Of a stretch of DNA of 64,000 nt, positions 52,316 through 61,130 are shown one piece after another (position 1 is the stretch's first letter; every line of letters begins with the position of its first letter). The position numbers and the translations under genes are program-made. The notes under the pieces are model-generated. The model saw nothing but the letters and a program-made list of their open reading frames with translations, was not told the origin of the DNA and searched no databases. The DNA is taken from contig CAWVIZ010000014.1 in NCBI GenBank assembly GCA_963929535.1, forward strand, positions 62,001 to 126,000, given 5' to 3'. Origin of the DNA: Pullilachnospira sp963929535. GTDB taxonomy: Bacteria > Bacillota > Clostridia > Lachnospirales > Lachnospiraceae.

Positions 52316-53644
52316 ATGGAGAATTTCAGCAAGGCAGAAATTTTACAGATGGTGGAGGAGGAGGACGTGGAATTTATCCGGCTGCAGTTTACGGATATGT
52401 TTGGCGCCATGAAAAATGTTGCCATTACCTCCAGCCGCCTTTTGAAAGCGATGGACAATCGCTGCATGATCGACGCTTCCTCGGTGGAGGGAGTATTGAG
52501 AAACCAGGAGAGGGAGCTGTATCTGTACCCGGATCTTTCCACTTTTACGATTTTGCCCTGGCGTCCCCAGCAGGGAAAGGTAGCCCGTTTCCTGTGTGAT
52601 CTTTATACGGAGGACGGACAGCTTTATGGGGAAAGCCCCCGTTCCATTCTCCGCCGGGCAGTGGAGAAGGCTGCGGATCTGGGATATACTCTGCAGGTAA
52701 ATCCGGAGTGCGAATTCTTTCTGTTCCATACGGATGATAATGGAATGCCAACCACCATCACCCATGAACAGGCGGGGTATCTGGATACCAGTCCTGTGGA
52801 TTTGGGGGAAAATGCCAGACGGGATATTATCCTCACCATGGAAGAGATGGGGTATGAAGTGGAATCTTCTCACCATGAGATCGCTCCTGCCCAGCATGAA
52901 GTGGACTTTCATTTTGACGACGCGCTGAAAACGGCGGATAAGCTGATGACCTTCCGGCTGGCGGTAAGGACTGTGGCTAAAAGATATGGCCTTCACGCAA
53001 CGTTCATGCCGAAACCCAGAGCCGGAGTCAATGGTTCCGGAATGCATGTGAATATGCGGCTGATGAAGGCTGGAAAAAATGTGTTCCAGGGGGAGGGTGA
53101 AAACCTGATGAGCCCGGAAGGGTACAGCTTTATGGCGGGCCTTCTGGAGCATATCCAGGGGATGACGGCGGTGATGAATCCGCTGGTAAATTCCTACAAG
53201 CGTCTGGCCCCCGGATTTGAAGCGCCTTCCGATATCACCTGGTCCCGCACCCAGAGAACATCTCTGATACGGGTTCAGAAATATCGGGGGAGCCAGACAC
53301 AACTGGAGCTGAGAAGTCCGGATTCGGCGGCCAATCCTTATCTGGTGTTTGCTCTCTGCCTGGAGGCGGGGCTGGACGGGATTGCCAGAGGGCTGGAAGC
53401 TCCGCCGGAGCTTACGGAGAGTCTGAGAAACATGTCCCCGGAGGAGAAACGTGAGAAGGGCATTCACAGCCTGCCCCAGAATCTGGGAGAGGCGCTGTAC
53501 CTGATGGACCGGGAGGAATTGACGAAAAAGGTTCTGGGAGACACCTTTACCAGGAGATATATCCGGTACAAGAAGGAAGAATGGAACAGTTATATGGAGC
53601 AGATTTCTGAATGGGAACTGAAACAGTACCTGTACAGGATCTGA
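52316..53644 (+). CDS. glnA: Glutamine synthetase type I
   Basis: The 442-residue product matches the short GSI-alpha type of Firmicutes. It has an N-terminal beta-grasp (VEFIRLQFTDMFGAMKN), then NPECEFFLF, HHEIAPAQHEVDF, MPKPRAGVNGSGMH and NSYKRLAPGFEAP. Arg in RTSLIRV and the C-terminal loop complete the active site. The adenylylation-type insertion of GSI-beta is absent. ATG 52316 follows AAAGGAG. The ANTAR gene follows on the same strand 39 bp later. Confidence 0.95.
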   Translation: MENFSKAEILQMVEEEDVEFIRLQFTDMFGAMKNVAITSSRLLKAMDNRCMIDASSVEGVLRNQERELYLYPDLSTFTILPWRPQQGKVARFLCDLYTEDGQLYGESPRSILRRAVEKAADLGYTLQVNPECEFFLFHTDDNGMPTTITHEQAGYLDTSPVDLGENARRDIILTMEEMGYEVESSHHEIAPAQHEVDFHFDDALKTADKLMTFRLAVRTVAKRYGLHATFMPKPRAGVNGSGMHVNMRLMKAGKNVFQGEGENLMSPEGYSFMAGLLEHIQGMTAVMNPLVNSYKRLAPGFEAPSDITWSRTQRTSLIRVQKYRGSQTQLELRSPDSAANPYLVFALCLEAGLDGIARGLEAPPELTESLRNMSPEEKREKGIHSLPQNLGEALYLMDREELTKKVLGDTFTRRYIRYKKEEWNSYMEQISEWELKQYLYRI

Positions 53645-53683
53645 TATGCCGGGAGCGGATGCTGCAGACGGGGGAGATGGCCG

Positions 53684-54235
53684 ATGAGTATCATTGTGGT
53701 GGTATTGCCAAAGCTGGAAGATGCGAAAAAGATCAGAAAAATACTGATGTCTCACGGATTTTCCCGTGTGACCGCCTGCCAGACGGCATCGGCTGCTCTT
53801 ACGGAGATTGCCCAGCACGACAGGGGATTGGTGATCAGCGGCTATAAACTGCCGGATATGTATTATCGGGAACTGGCGGACTGCCTGCCGCGGCAGTTTG
53901 AACTGCTGCTGATGGGATCCGCCAGCGTGGTAAGCAGCGCGGAGGCGGGAATCCTTTCGCTCACCACGCCCCTGAAGGTTTATGATCTGGTAAATACGGT
54001 GGAAATGGTGTTCCGACAGATAGAACGCCGGGCCAAACGTGAGAAAAAAACTCCCAAAAAGAGGAGCCAGCGGGAGGAAAATTATATCCGGAACGCGAAA
54101 ACTCTGTTAATGGAGAGAAATCATCTCACAGAAGCGGAGGCTCATCGTTATATACAGAAATGCAGCATGGACAACGGAACCAATATGGTGGAGACAGCGC
54201 AGATGATCCTGACGCTGATGTTCGATGAACTTTGA
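53684..54235 (+). CDS. ANTAR-domain antiterminator (NitR-like)
   Basis: The 183-residue protein has a receiver-like domain (1-115) and an ANTAR RNA-binding domain (about 128-183) with REENYIRNAKTLLMER, LTEAEAHRYIQKCSMD and ETAQMILTLM. ANTAR proteins bind paired hairpins in leaders and prevent termination. In the receiver, the phosphorylatable Asp position reads LVISGYKLPD, with Ser or Gly instead, so it is a pseudo-receiver. The order glnA then an ANTAR gene is known from clostridial glnA-nitR. Likely targets are the glnA and glnN leaders. GGGGGAGATGG precedes the ATG. Confidence 0.88.
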   Translation: MSIIVVVLPKLEDAKKIRKILMSHGFSRVTACQTASAALTEIAQHDRGLVISGYKLPDMYYRELADCLPRQFELLLMGSASVVSSAEAGILSLTTPLKVYDLVNTVEMVFRQIERRAKREKKTPKKRSQREENYIRNAKTLLMERNHLTEAEAHRYIQKCSMDNGTNMVETAQMILTLMFDEL

Positions 54236-54305
54236 CATCGGAGAACCGGTCCTGGGACCGCTGCGGATTCGGAAAAATAGGATAGGAATAGGATAGGAGA
54301 ATAGT

Positions 54306-55520
54306 ATGTTTACCATCAATGACAATTATCTGAAACTGCCGGGCAGTTATCTGTTCAGCACGATTGCGAAAAAAGTTGCTGCTTATCAGGAGCAGAATCC
54401 GGAAAAGGAGATCATCCGCCTGGGAATCGGCGATGTGACCCAGCCCCTGGCGCCGGCCATTATCCAGTCCCTGCACCAGGCGGTGGACGAGATGGGAGAC
54501 GCGGCCACCTTTCACGGATACGCGCCGGAACAGGGGTATGAATTTCTGCGGAAGGTGATCGCGGATAATGACTACAGGGCCAGGGGATGCCAGATCGATG
54601 CAGATGAGATCTTCGTTTCCGACGGAGCCAAGTGTGATTCCGGAAATATTCAGGAGATTCTTTCCCTGGACAATAAGATCGCCATCTGTGATCCGGTGTA
54701 TCCGGTGTATGTGGATTCCAACGTGATGGCGGGAAGGACAGGGGCATACAACAGCAGCCTGGAAAAGTTTGACGGATTGATCTATATGCCATGTACCGCG
54801 GAAAATGATTTTGTGCCGGATTTCCCCAAAGAGACTCCTGATGTGATCTACCTGTGTTATCCCAACAATCCCACCGGCGGAGCCATCACAAAGGAGAAGC
54901 TGCAGGACTGGGTAGATTATGCCAATAAAAACGGAGCGCTGATCATCTTTGACGCCGCCTATGAGGCATATATTACAGAAGAAGGGATCCCTCACAGCAT
55001 TTACGAGTGCCAGGGAGCGCAGACATGCGCCATCGAGCTGCACAGCTTTTCCAAAAACGCCGGATTCACCGGACTGAGGCTGGCTTATACAGTGGTGCCC
55101 AAGGCGCTGAAATGCGGAGAAGTAAGCCTTCACAGCCTGTGGAACCGGAGACAGGGGACCAAGTACAACGGCGCTCCCTACATCGTACAGAAAGCCGGCG
55201 AAGCAGTGTATTCTCCGGAAGGAAAGGAACAGCTTTCCACACAGGTGAGATATTATCTGGAAAATGCCCGCACCATTCTGGAGGGACTTGCCAAGGCGGG
55301 ATATACCGTCAGCGGCGGTGTGAATAGCCCCTATGTGTGGATGAAAACACCGGGCGGACAGACCTCCTGGGAATTCTTCGATACCCTGCTCACCCAAGTG
55401 GGCGTGGTAGGAACACCGGGAAGCGGTTTCGGAGCCTGCGGAGAAGGCTACTTCCGGCTGAGCGCTTTTGGAACCCACGAAAACTGCATAAAAGCGATTG
55501 AGCGGATTACAAAGATGTAA
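54306..55520 (+). CDS. dapL: LL-diaminopimelate aminotransferase
   Basis: DapL makes LL-diaminopimelate from tetrahydrodipicolinate in one step for lysine and cell wall synthesis. The 404-residue protein begins NDNYLKLPGSYLF, then RLGIGDVTQPL, HGYAPEQGYEFLR, SDGAKCDSGN, YPNNPTGG, the PLP lysine in HSFSKNAGFTGLRLAY and GFGACGEGYFRLSAFG. These are diagnostic for DapL. An AGGATAGGAG site lies upstream. A strong terminator follows, so it is probably monocistronic. Confidence 0.95.
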   Translation: MFTINDNYLKLPGSYLFSTIAKKVAAYQEQNPEKEIIRLGIGDVTQPLAPAIIQSLHQAVDEMGDAATFHGYAPEQGYEFLRKVIADNDYRARGCQIDADEIFVSDGAKCDSGNIQEILSLDNKIAICDPVYPVYVDSNVMAGRTGAYNSSLEKFDGLIYMPCTAENDFVPDFPKETPDVIYLCYPNNPTGGAITKEKLQDWVDYANKNGALIIFDAAYEAYITEEGIPHSIYECQGAQTCAIELHSFSKNAGFTGLRLAYTVVPKALKCGEVSLHSLWNRRQGTKYNGAPYIVQKAGEAVYSPEGKEQLSTQVRYYLENARTILEGLAKAGYTVSGGVNSPYVWMKTPGGQTSWEFFDTLLTQVGVVGTPGSGFGACGEGYFRLSAFGTHENCIKAIERITKM

Positions 55521-55534
55521 TCGAGAATATCCAT

Positions 55535-55578
55535 CCTGAAATATCTGGATTCCCCTGGATATTTCAGGATATTTTTTT
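55535..55578 (+). terminator. Intrinsic terminator after dapL
   Basis: CCTGAAATATC and GATATTTCAGG form a perfect 11-bp stem with a 12-nt loop, followed by ATA and T7. Confidence 0.93.
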
Positions 55579-55582
55579 GGAA

Positions 55583-56106
55583 AGCCACTGCCAGCGGCTG
55601 CGCAGCAGTACGTGCTTGCACGTACTGCAGAGAAGCCATTGGCAGTGCAAGGGGGAATGAGCATGAAGGACGCAGTCCGGAATGGGAATGCCCCCGAAGG
55701 AAGGCGGAAGTGCGGAGCACGCAGCCTTCCGGCTTTCCGATGCCAGAGCCGCTGCCAGCGGCTGCGCAGCAGTACGTGCTTGCACGTACTGCAGAGAAGC
55801 CATTGGCAGTGCAAGGGGGAATGAGCATGAAGGACGCAGTCCGGAATGGGAATGCCCCCGAAGGAAGGCGGAAGTGCGGAGCACGCAGCCTTCCGGCTTT
55901 CCGATGCCAGAGCCGCTGCCAGCGGCTGCGCAGCAGTACGTGCTTGCACGTACTGCAGAGAAGCCATTGGCAGTGCAAGGGGGAATGAGCATGAAGGACG
56001 CAGTCCGGAATGGGAATGCCCCCGAAGGAAGGCGGAAGTGCGGAGCACGCAGCCTTCCGGCTTTCCGATGCCAGAGCCGCTGCCAGCGGCTGCGCAGCAG
56101 TACGTA
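55583..56106 (+). repeat. 164-bp tandem array, three full units and a partial fourth
   Basis: The marker CCAGCGGCTGCGCAGCAG occurs at 55591, 55755, 55919 and 56083. Each full unit holds the hairpin GTACGTGC-TT-GCACGTAC, AAGCCATTGGCAGTGC, GAATGGGAATGCCCCCGAAG and AGCCTTCCGGCTTTCC. Units are almost identical. The array starts a few bases after the dapL terminator T7 and ends about 30 bp before aspS. Since 164 is not divisible by 3, the frames that run through it are meaningless. Confidence 0.95.
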
Positions 56107-56135
56107 CAAAATCATTTGATACAGGAGGGAAAAGT

Positions 56136-57476
56136 ATGGAATATGTAACCGGCAGACAGGAAAAAACATGCGCGGATCTGGGGGAATTTCTCCGGGCGCC
56201 CCAGGGAGAGGAGATCTATCTGGAGGGCGCCGTACATCGGATCCGGGATATGGGTGAAATGGCGTTTGTGATCCTCCGGTCCCGGGAGGGACTGATCCAG
56301 ACCGTCTGGGAAGGAGAACTTCTGAAGGAACTGGAGGAGAACGCGGTCTCAAGAGTACGGGAGGGCTGCTGCCTGAAGGTGAAGGGAACCGTGCGGACAG
56401 AGCTGCGGGCTCCCTACGGGCGGGAACTGCGTGCGCAGTCATTTCAGATGATGACCCGGGTGGAGGAGCCTCTTCCCCTTCCCGTGGGAAAATGGAAAAT
56501 GAACACTTCTCTGGAGGCGCGGCTGGACCGCCGGTCCCTGTCTCTCAGGAATATTCAGGAGCGGGCCAGATTCCGGATCCAGGAGGGAATTGTCCGGGGA
56601 TTCCGGGATTATCTGTACAGCCAGGGGTTTACGGAAATCCATACGCCCAAGCTGGGAGCCAGAGGAGCGGAAGGAGGAGCCAATATCTTCAAGCTCAGCT
56701 ATTTCCACCGTCCGGCGGTACTTGCTCAGAGTCCTCAGTTTTATAAACAGATGATGGTTGGCGTGTTTGAACGGGTATTTGAGACGGGACCGGTGTTTCG
56801 GGCGGAAAAGCACAATACCCGCCGTCATCTGAACGAGTACACCAGCCTGGATCTGGAGATGGGATATATCGAAAGTTTTCTGGACGTCTGCCGGATGGAG
56901 ACCGGGTTTCTCCAGTATACCATGGAGCTTCTGGGGAAGGATTACGCCAGGGAACTGGAGATGCTGAACGTGTCCCTGCCGAAAACGGACAGGATTCCGG
57001 CTCTGCGCTTTGCGGAGGCCAAGCGTCTTGTGTCGGAAAAATATGACCGGCCTATCCGGAACCCTTTTGATCTGGAGCCGGAGGAGGAAGAGCTGATCGG
57101 CCGGTATGCAAAGGAAGAGTTTGATGCGGATTTTGTGTTTGTTACGCACTATCCATCCAAAAAGCGGCCTTTTTACGCGATGGATGACCCGGAGGACAGC
57201 CGGTATACCCTGAGCTTTGACCTGCTGTATCATGGACTGGAGATCACCACGGGAGGACAGAGGATCCACGATTATCAGCAGCTTCTGGATAAGCTGAAGC
57301 GCCGCGGCATGACCACGGAGGGAATGGAGCAGTATCTGGATGCGTTCCGGTACGGCCTGCCGCCTCACGGCGGACTGGGAATCGGTCTGGAACGGCTGAC
57401 GATGCAGCTTCTGGGAGAAGATAACGTCCGGGAGGCGGCGTTGTTCCCCAGAGATATGAGCAGACTGGAGCCGTAA
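56136..57476 (+). CDS. aspS: Aspartyl-tRNA synthetase, archaeal type (probably non-discriminating)
   Basis: The 446-residue protein lacks the bacterial GAD insertion domain. It has an anticodon-binding OB fold (LEGAVHRIRDMGEMAFVILR), motif 2 FRAEKHNTRRHLNEYTSLDLE and motif 3 GGLGIGLERLTM. This is the archaeal/eukaryal-type AspRS (AspS2) found in some Firmicutes. gatC, gatA and gatB follow on the same strand, so it likely charges tRNA-Asn with Asp for GatCAB to amidate. ATG 56136 follows AGGAGGG; the frame open to 56010 is read-through of the repeat array. Confidence 0.9.
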   Translation: MEYVTGRQEKTCADLGEFLRAPQGEEIYLEGAVHRIRDMGEMAFVILRSREGLIQTVWEGELLKELEENAVSRVREGCCLKVKGTVRTELRAPYGRELRAQSFQMMTRVEEPLPLPVGKWKMNTSLEARLDRRSLSLRNIQERARFRIQEGIVRGFRDYLYSQGFTEIHTPKLGARGAEGGANIFKLSYFHRPAVLAQSPQFYKQMMVGVFERVFETGPVFRAEKHNTRRHLNEYTSLDLEMGYIESFLDVCRMETGFLQYTMELLGKDYARELEMLNVSLPKTDRIPALRFAEAKRLVSEKYDRPIRNPFDLEPEEEELIGRYAKEEFDADFVFVTHYPSKKRPFYAMDDPEDSRYTLSFDLLYHGLEITTGGQRIHDYQQLLDKLKRRGMTTEGMEQYLDAFRYGLPPHGGLGIGLERLTMQLLGEDNVREAALFPRDMSRLEP

Positions 57477-57637
57477 GTTGGGAAAACCGCAGCAATAAAA
57501 AGAATGTCTGTATCAGAAAAATCTGTGACAGGGAAAACAGAGGGCCGGACAGTTATCGGAAAACGGGCCGGCCCAGGAACTGACAGGCAGAACTGTCATG
57601 TAAGAAAAACGCAGAAAAAGAAGAAGGAGCTGACAGA

Positions 57638-57931
57638 ATGAAAGAGCCGAGGATCAGTGACCAGGTAATGGAAAATGTGGAAATCCTGGCAAAGCTGGCA
57701 CTTACTCCTGGAGAACGGGAACAGGCCAGGGAAAAACTGGAGGAAATCCTGGATTATGTGGTAAAGCTCAATGAGCTGAACACCGAAGGTGTGGAACCTC
57801 TGGTGCATCTTTGGGAACGGGAAAATGTATTCCGGGAGGATGTGGAAACGGGGGAGGATGAAAGGGAAAAGCTGCTGGCCAATGCGCCCAGACGGAAGGG
57901 AGATCAGTTTCAGGTACCCAAGACCATATAG
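57638..57931 (+). CDS. gatC: Asp/Glu-tRNA amidotransferase subunit C
   Basis: The 97-residue protein has the GatC pattern: VMENVEILAKLALTPGERE, LEEILDYVVKLNELNTEGVEPLVH, then a short C-terminal segment with NAPRRKGDQFQVPKTI. GatC wraps around the GatA-GatB interface and stabilises it. AGAAGGAG lies upstream. The 160 bp between aspS and gatC contain a hairpin GCCGG.../GGGCCGGCCC but no gene. Confidence 0.92.
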   Translation: MKEPRISDQVMENVEILAKLALTPGEREQAREKLEEILDYVVKLNELNTEGVEPLVHLWERENVFREDVETGEDEREKLLANAPRRKGDQFQVPKTI

Positions 57932-57954
57932 AGGCCGGAAGGCTGAACGGTTGC
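57931..57954 (+). repeat. Right-tip relic of the GTTACAGTTCAGCC element
   Basis: GAGGCCGGAAGGCTGAACGGTTGCG matches the right end of copies A-E but stands alone between gatC and gatA. Confidence 0.5.
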
Positions 57955-58015
57955 GAAAGATTGCGGCAGCAGGCGGATGGACAATATGCTGCCAGGTACA
58001 GAAGGGAGACAGGAG

Positions 58016-59536
58016 ATGGAAATACGGGAAATGACAGCGGCCCGGATCGGCTGTGCGATCCGCAGAAAAGATCTGAGTGTCCGGGAGGCAGTCCAGGCGT
58101 TTGAAGAAGAGATGGAAAAGCAGGAGCCGGGGGTGCATGCTTTTCTTTCCGTGGACCGGGAACGGGTGCGGGAGAGGATCAGTCAGGTGGAGCGGGGGAT
58201 CCGGGAGGGAGTCTATCGCGGTCCGCTGGCAGGGGTACCGGTGGCGGTAAAGGATAATCTGTGCGTTCGGGGATGGAAGACCACCTGCGCTTCCAGGATC
58301 CTGGAAAATTTTGTGCCGGCCTACAGCGCCTTTGCAGTGGAAAAGCTGGAGGAAGCGGGGATGATCCTGCTGGGGAAAACGAATATGGATGAATTTGCCA
58401 TGGGAAGCACCACGGAGACCTCAGCTTTCGGAGCGACATGGAATCCCTGGAATCCCGCACACACTCCCGGGGGCTCCTCCGGAGGATCCTGCGCGGCGGT
58501 GGCTGCCGGGGAGGTTCCTCTGGCGCTGGGATCAGATACGGGAGGCAGCATCCGGCAGCCCTCCGGATTCTGCGGCGTCGTGGGACTGAAGCCTACCTAT
58601 GGACTGGTGTCCCGGAGAGGTCTGGTGGCGTATGCCTCTTCTCTGGACCAGATCGGTCCTGTGGCAGCCAGCGTGGAGGACTGTGCTCTGCTGCTTGCGG
58701 CTATTGCAGGGAAGGATCCTCTGGATGCCACCAGTGTATCACGGCCTCTGCCGGATTACCGTCAGGCTGCTTTGGGAGAGGCGAAAGGGCTGCGCATCGG
58801 GGTGCCGGAGGAATATCTGGCGGAGGGAACGGCCCCCCGGGTGAGGGAAGCTGTGACGGCGGCAGTACGGCTGCTTGGCGAAAACGGAGCCAGCGTGGAA
58901 TATTTCCACCTGAAGATGACGGATTACGTGATCCCCGCATACTATATCATCGCCTGTGCGGAAGCCAGTTCCAATCTGGCCCGTTTTGACGGTGTGAAGT
59001 ACGGATACCGGTCCTTACGGGGAGAAGGACTGCACGAGATGTATAAATACACCCGGGCGGAGGGATTTGGCGAAGAGGTAAAAAGAAGAATCCTTCTGGG
59101 ATCCTTCGTACTCAGCGCCGGTTACTATGACGCGTATTATATGAAGGCGCTGAAGGCGAAACGGCTGATCAAAGAAGAATTTGACCGGGTGCTGGGCAGA
59201 TTTGACTGTATTGTGGCTCCGGTGGCTCCCGATACCGCTCCGGCTCTGGGGACAAGCCTGTCGGATCCGCTGAAAATGTATCTGGGGGATATCTGCACGG
59301 TGGCTGTGAACCTGGCCGGGCTTCCTGCCATCAGCGTTCCCTGCGGGATGGATGAAAAGGGCCTTCCCATCGGGATGCAGTTTATCGGAGACCGGTTTGG
59401 GGAGGAAAAGATCCTGCAGGCGGCAGGCGCGTATGAGAGGCTGAGAGGAGGATTTCCCAGGGTATGGGACCGTTGCCCAGAAACCAGCGGAAATCCCGGT
59501 GAACCGGATCCGGGACAGAAGGAGGAGAGATCATGA
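58016..59536 (+). CDS. gatA: Asp/Glu-tRNA amidotransferase subunit A
   Basis: GatA releases ammonia from glutamine for transfer to the mischarged tRNA. The 506-residue amidase-signature protein has the triad Lys79 (VPVAVKDNL), Ser154 (PGGSSGGSC) and Ser178 (LGSDTGGSIRQP), the same numbering as the Staphylococcus enzyme. The start at 58016 gives the family N terminus (MEIREMTAARI) with GACAGGAG before it; the longer frame from 57977 has no site. Its stop overlaps gatB. Confidence 0.96.
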   Translation: MEIREMTAARIGCAIRRKDLSVREAVQAFEEEMEKQEPGVHAFLSVDRERVRERISQVERGIREGVYRGPLAGVPVAVKDNLCVRGWKTTCASRILENFVPAYSAFAVEKLEEAGMILLGKTNMDEFAMGSTTETSAFGATWNPWNPAHTPGGSSGGSCAAVAAGEVPLALGSDTGGSIRQPSGFCGVVGLKPTYGLVSRRGLVAYASSLDQIGPVAASVEDCALLLAAIAGKDPLDATSVSRPLPDYRQAALGEAKGLRIGVPEEYLAEGTAPRVREAVTAAVRLLGENGASVEYFHLKMTDYVIPAYYIIACAEASSNLARFDGVKYGYRSLRGEGLHEMYKYTRAEGFGEEVKRRILLGSFVLSAGYYDAYYMKALKAKRLIKEEFDRVLGRFDCIVAPVAPDTAPALGTSLSDPLKMYLGDICTVAVNLAGLPAISVPCGMDEKGLPIGMQFIGDRFGEEKILQAAGAYERLRGGFPRVWDRCPETSGNPGEPDPGQKEERS

Positions 59537-60969
59537 AGAGACAGTATGAGACGGTGATCGGACTGGAGGTCCATGTGGAACTGAATACCAAAACGAAAAT
59601 CTTCTGCGGATGTTCCACGGAATTCGGCGGGGCTCCCAACAGTCATACGTGTCCGGTATGTACCGGCATGCCAGGCTCGCTTCCGGTGCTGAACAGACGG
59701 GTGGTGGAGTATGCTCTGAAACTGGCGGATGCCCTTTCCTGCAGCGTGAACCGGTACTGCAGGTTCGACAGAAAAAATTATTTTTATCCGGACAATCCCC
59801 AGAACTACCAGATTTCCCAGCTTTATCTTCCCATCGGCCAGGAAGGACGTCTTGCGATCCGGACCGGAGATCAGATAAAGCAGGTGAGGATCCATGAGAT
59901 GCACATGGAGGAGGATGCGGGAAAACTGATCCATGATGAGTGGGAGGACTGTTCTCTGGTGGATTTCAACAGAAGCGGTGTTCCGCTGATCGAGATCGTC
60001 TCCGAACCGGATATGCGTACAGCGGACGAAGTGATCGCCTATCTGGAGAAGCTGCGGATGATCTGTCAGTATCTGGGGATTTCCGACTGCAAACTGCAGG
60101 AGGGATCCATGCGGGCGGATGTGAACCTGTCCGTCCGGGAAGTCGGAAGCAGCCGTCTGGGCACCAGAACGGAGATGAAAAACCTGAATTCCTTCAAAGC
60201 CATCACCCGCGCCATTCAGGGAGAGCGGGAACGGCAGATCCAGCTTTTGGAGGAGGGAAAAGAGGTGGTTCAGGAGACCAGGAGATGGGATGACAACAAG
60301 GAATATTCCTACGGAATGCGTTCCAAGGAGGACGCCAGGGATTACCGGTATTTTCCTGACCCTGATCTTCCCCCCGTCCTGATCCCGGAGGAATGGATCC
60401 GGCGGATCCGCAGGGAACGTCCGGAATTTCAGGAGGAGAAGGCTGCAAGATATCAGCAGGAATACGGTATTTCCGCGTATGATGCGGGGATTCTCACCCA
60501 GACCAGGCAGATGGCCGGTATTTTTGAGGAGACGGCCCGGCTGTGCGGAAATCCCCGGGAGGCAGCCAACTGGCTGATGGGAGAGACGCTGAAGCTGATG
60601 AAGGAGGAAGGGACAGAGGCAGAAAAACTGAAACTTTCTCCCCGCAGCCTGGCGGACCTGATCCTGGCGGTGGAAGAGGGGAAGATCACCCGGCAGAACG
60701 CCAGAAAGGTATTTGCCGCGGTATTCCGGGAGGATGCGGAACCTCTGGCGTATATGGAAGAGCATGGCATGACCATGGTGACGGATCTGAATGCTGTAGA
60801 GAAAGCAGTGGAGCAGGCAATGGCTGAGAATCCCAAAACCGTGGAGGAATACCGCGGGGGAAAAACCAAGGTGCTGGGATTCCTGGTGGGGCAGGTGATG
60901 CGTCAGATGAAGGGAAAGGCTGATCCCGGCCAGGTGAACCGGCTGCTGCTGGAAAAATTGGAAAACTGA
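59533..60969 (+). CDS. gatB: Asp/Glu-tRNA amidotransferase subunit B
   Basis: GatB activates the carboxylate of Asp-tRNA-Asn or Glu-tRNA-Gln with ATP. The 478-residue protein starts YETVIGLEVHVELNTKTKIFCG, with CPVCTGMPGSLPVLN, FDRKNYFYPDNPQNYQISQ, MHMEEDAGKL and the ADYRYFPDPDLPP-type motif (DYRYFPDPDLPPV), then a helical and a YqeY-like tail. Zinc-type cysteines C30/C32 and CPVC are present. ATGA overlap with gatA indicates coupling. Confidence 0.96.
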   Translation: MKRQYETVIGLEVHVELNTKTKIFCGCSTEFGGAPNSHTCPVCTGMPGSLPVLNRRVVEYALKLADALSCSVNRYCRFDRKNYFYPDNPQNYQISQLYLPIGQEGRLAIRTGDQIKQVRIHEMHMEEDAGKLIHDEWEDCSLVDFNRSGVPLIEIVSEPDMRTADEVIAYLEKLRMICQYLGISDCKLQEGSMRADVNLSVREVGSSRLGTRTEMKNLNSFKAITRAIQGERERQIQLLEEGKEVVQETRRWDDNKEYSYGMRSKEDARDYRYFPDPDLPPVLIPEEWIRRIRRERPEFQEEKAARYQQEYGISAYDAGILTQTRQMAGIFEETARLCGNPREAANWLMGETLKLMKEEGTEAEKLKLSPRSLADLILAVEEGKITRQNARKVFAAVFREDAEPLAYMEEHGMTMVTDLNAVEKAVEQAMAENPKTVEEYRGGKTKVLGFLVGQVMRQMKGKADPGQVNRLLLEKLEN

Positions 60970-60970
60970 C

Positions 60971-61113
60971 GTTACAGTTCAGCCTTCCAATATCCCGCGA
61001 GGTGTCACGCTGCATTCGCAGCGTTATCCCGAGATTTGCGGGCGCCAGGCTGCGGAAATCGCAGCCTGTGTGCATGCATTTGTAACAGTGAAGCCGGAAG
61101 GCTGAACTGTTAC
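60971..61113 (+). mobile_element. MITE-like element, copy E (best-preserved ends)
   Basis: GTTACAGTTCAGCCTTCC at 60971 and GGAAGGCTGAACTGTTAC ending at 61113 are a perfect 18-bp inverted repeat. The 107-bp core has CACGCTGCATTCGCAGCG, GCGGGCGCCAGGCTGCGG and GTGTGCATGCATTTGTAACAG, closely matching copy B but without the 51-bp-type module. It sits 2 bp after the gatB stop. Confidence 0.9.
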
Positions 61114-61130
61114 AAACTGACCGGCGGCGG

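Noticed and set aside
55448..56442. Repetitive frames through the 164-bp array, including an N-terminal extension of AspRS from 56010
   Set aside because: Read-through of the repeat; the AspRS start at 56136 has a strong SD and the family N terminus.
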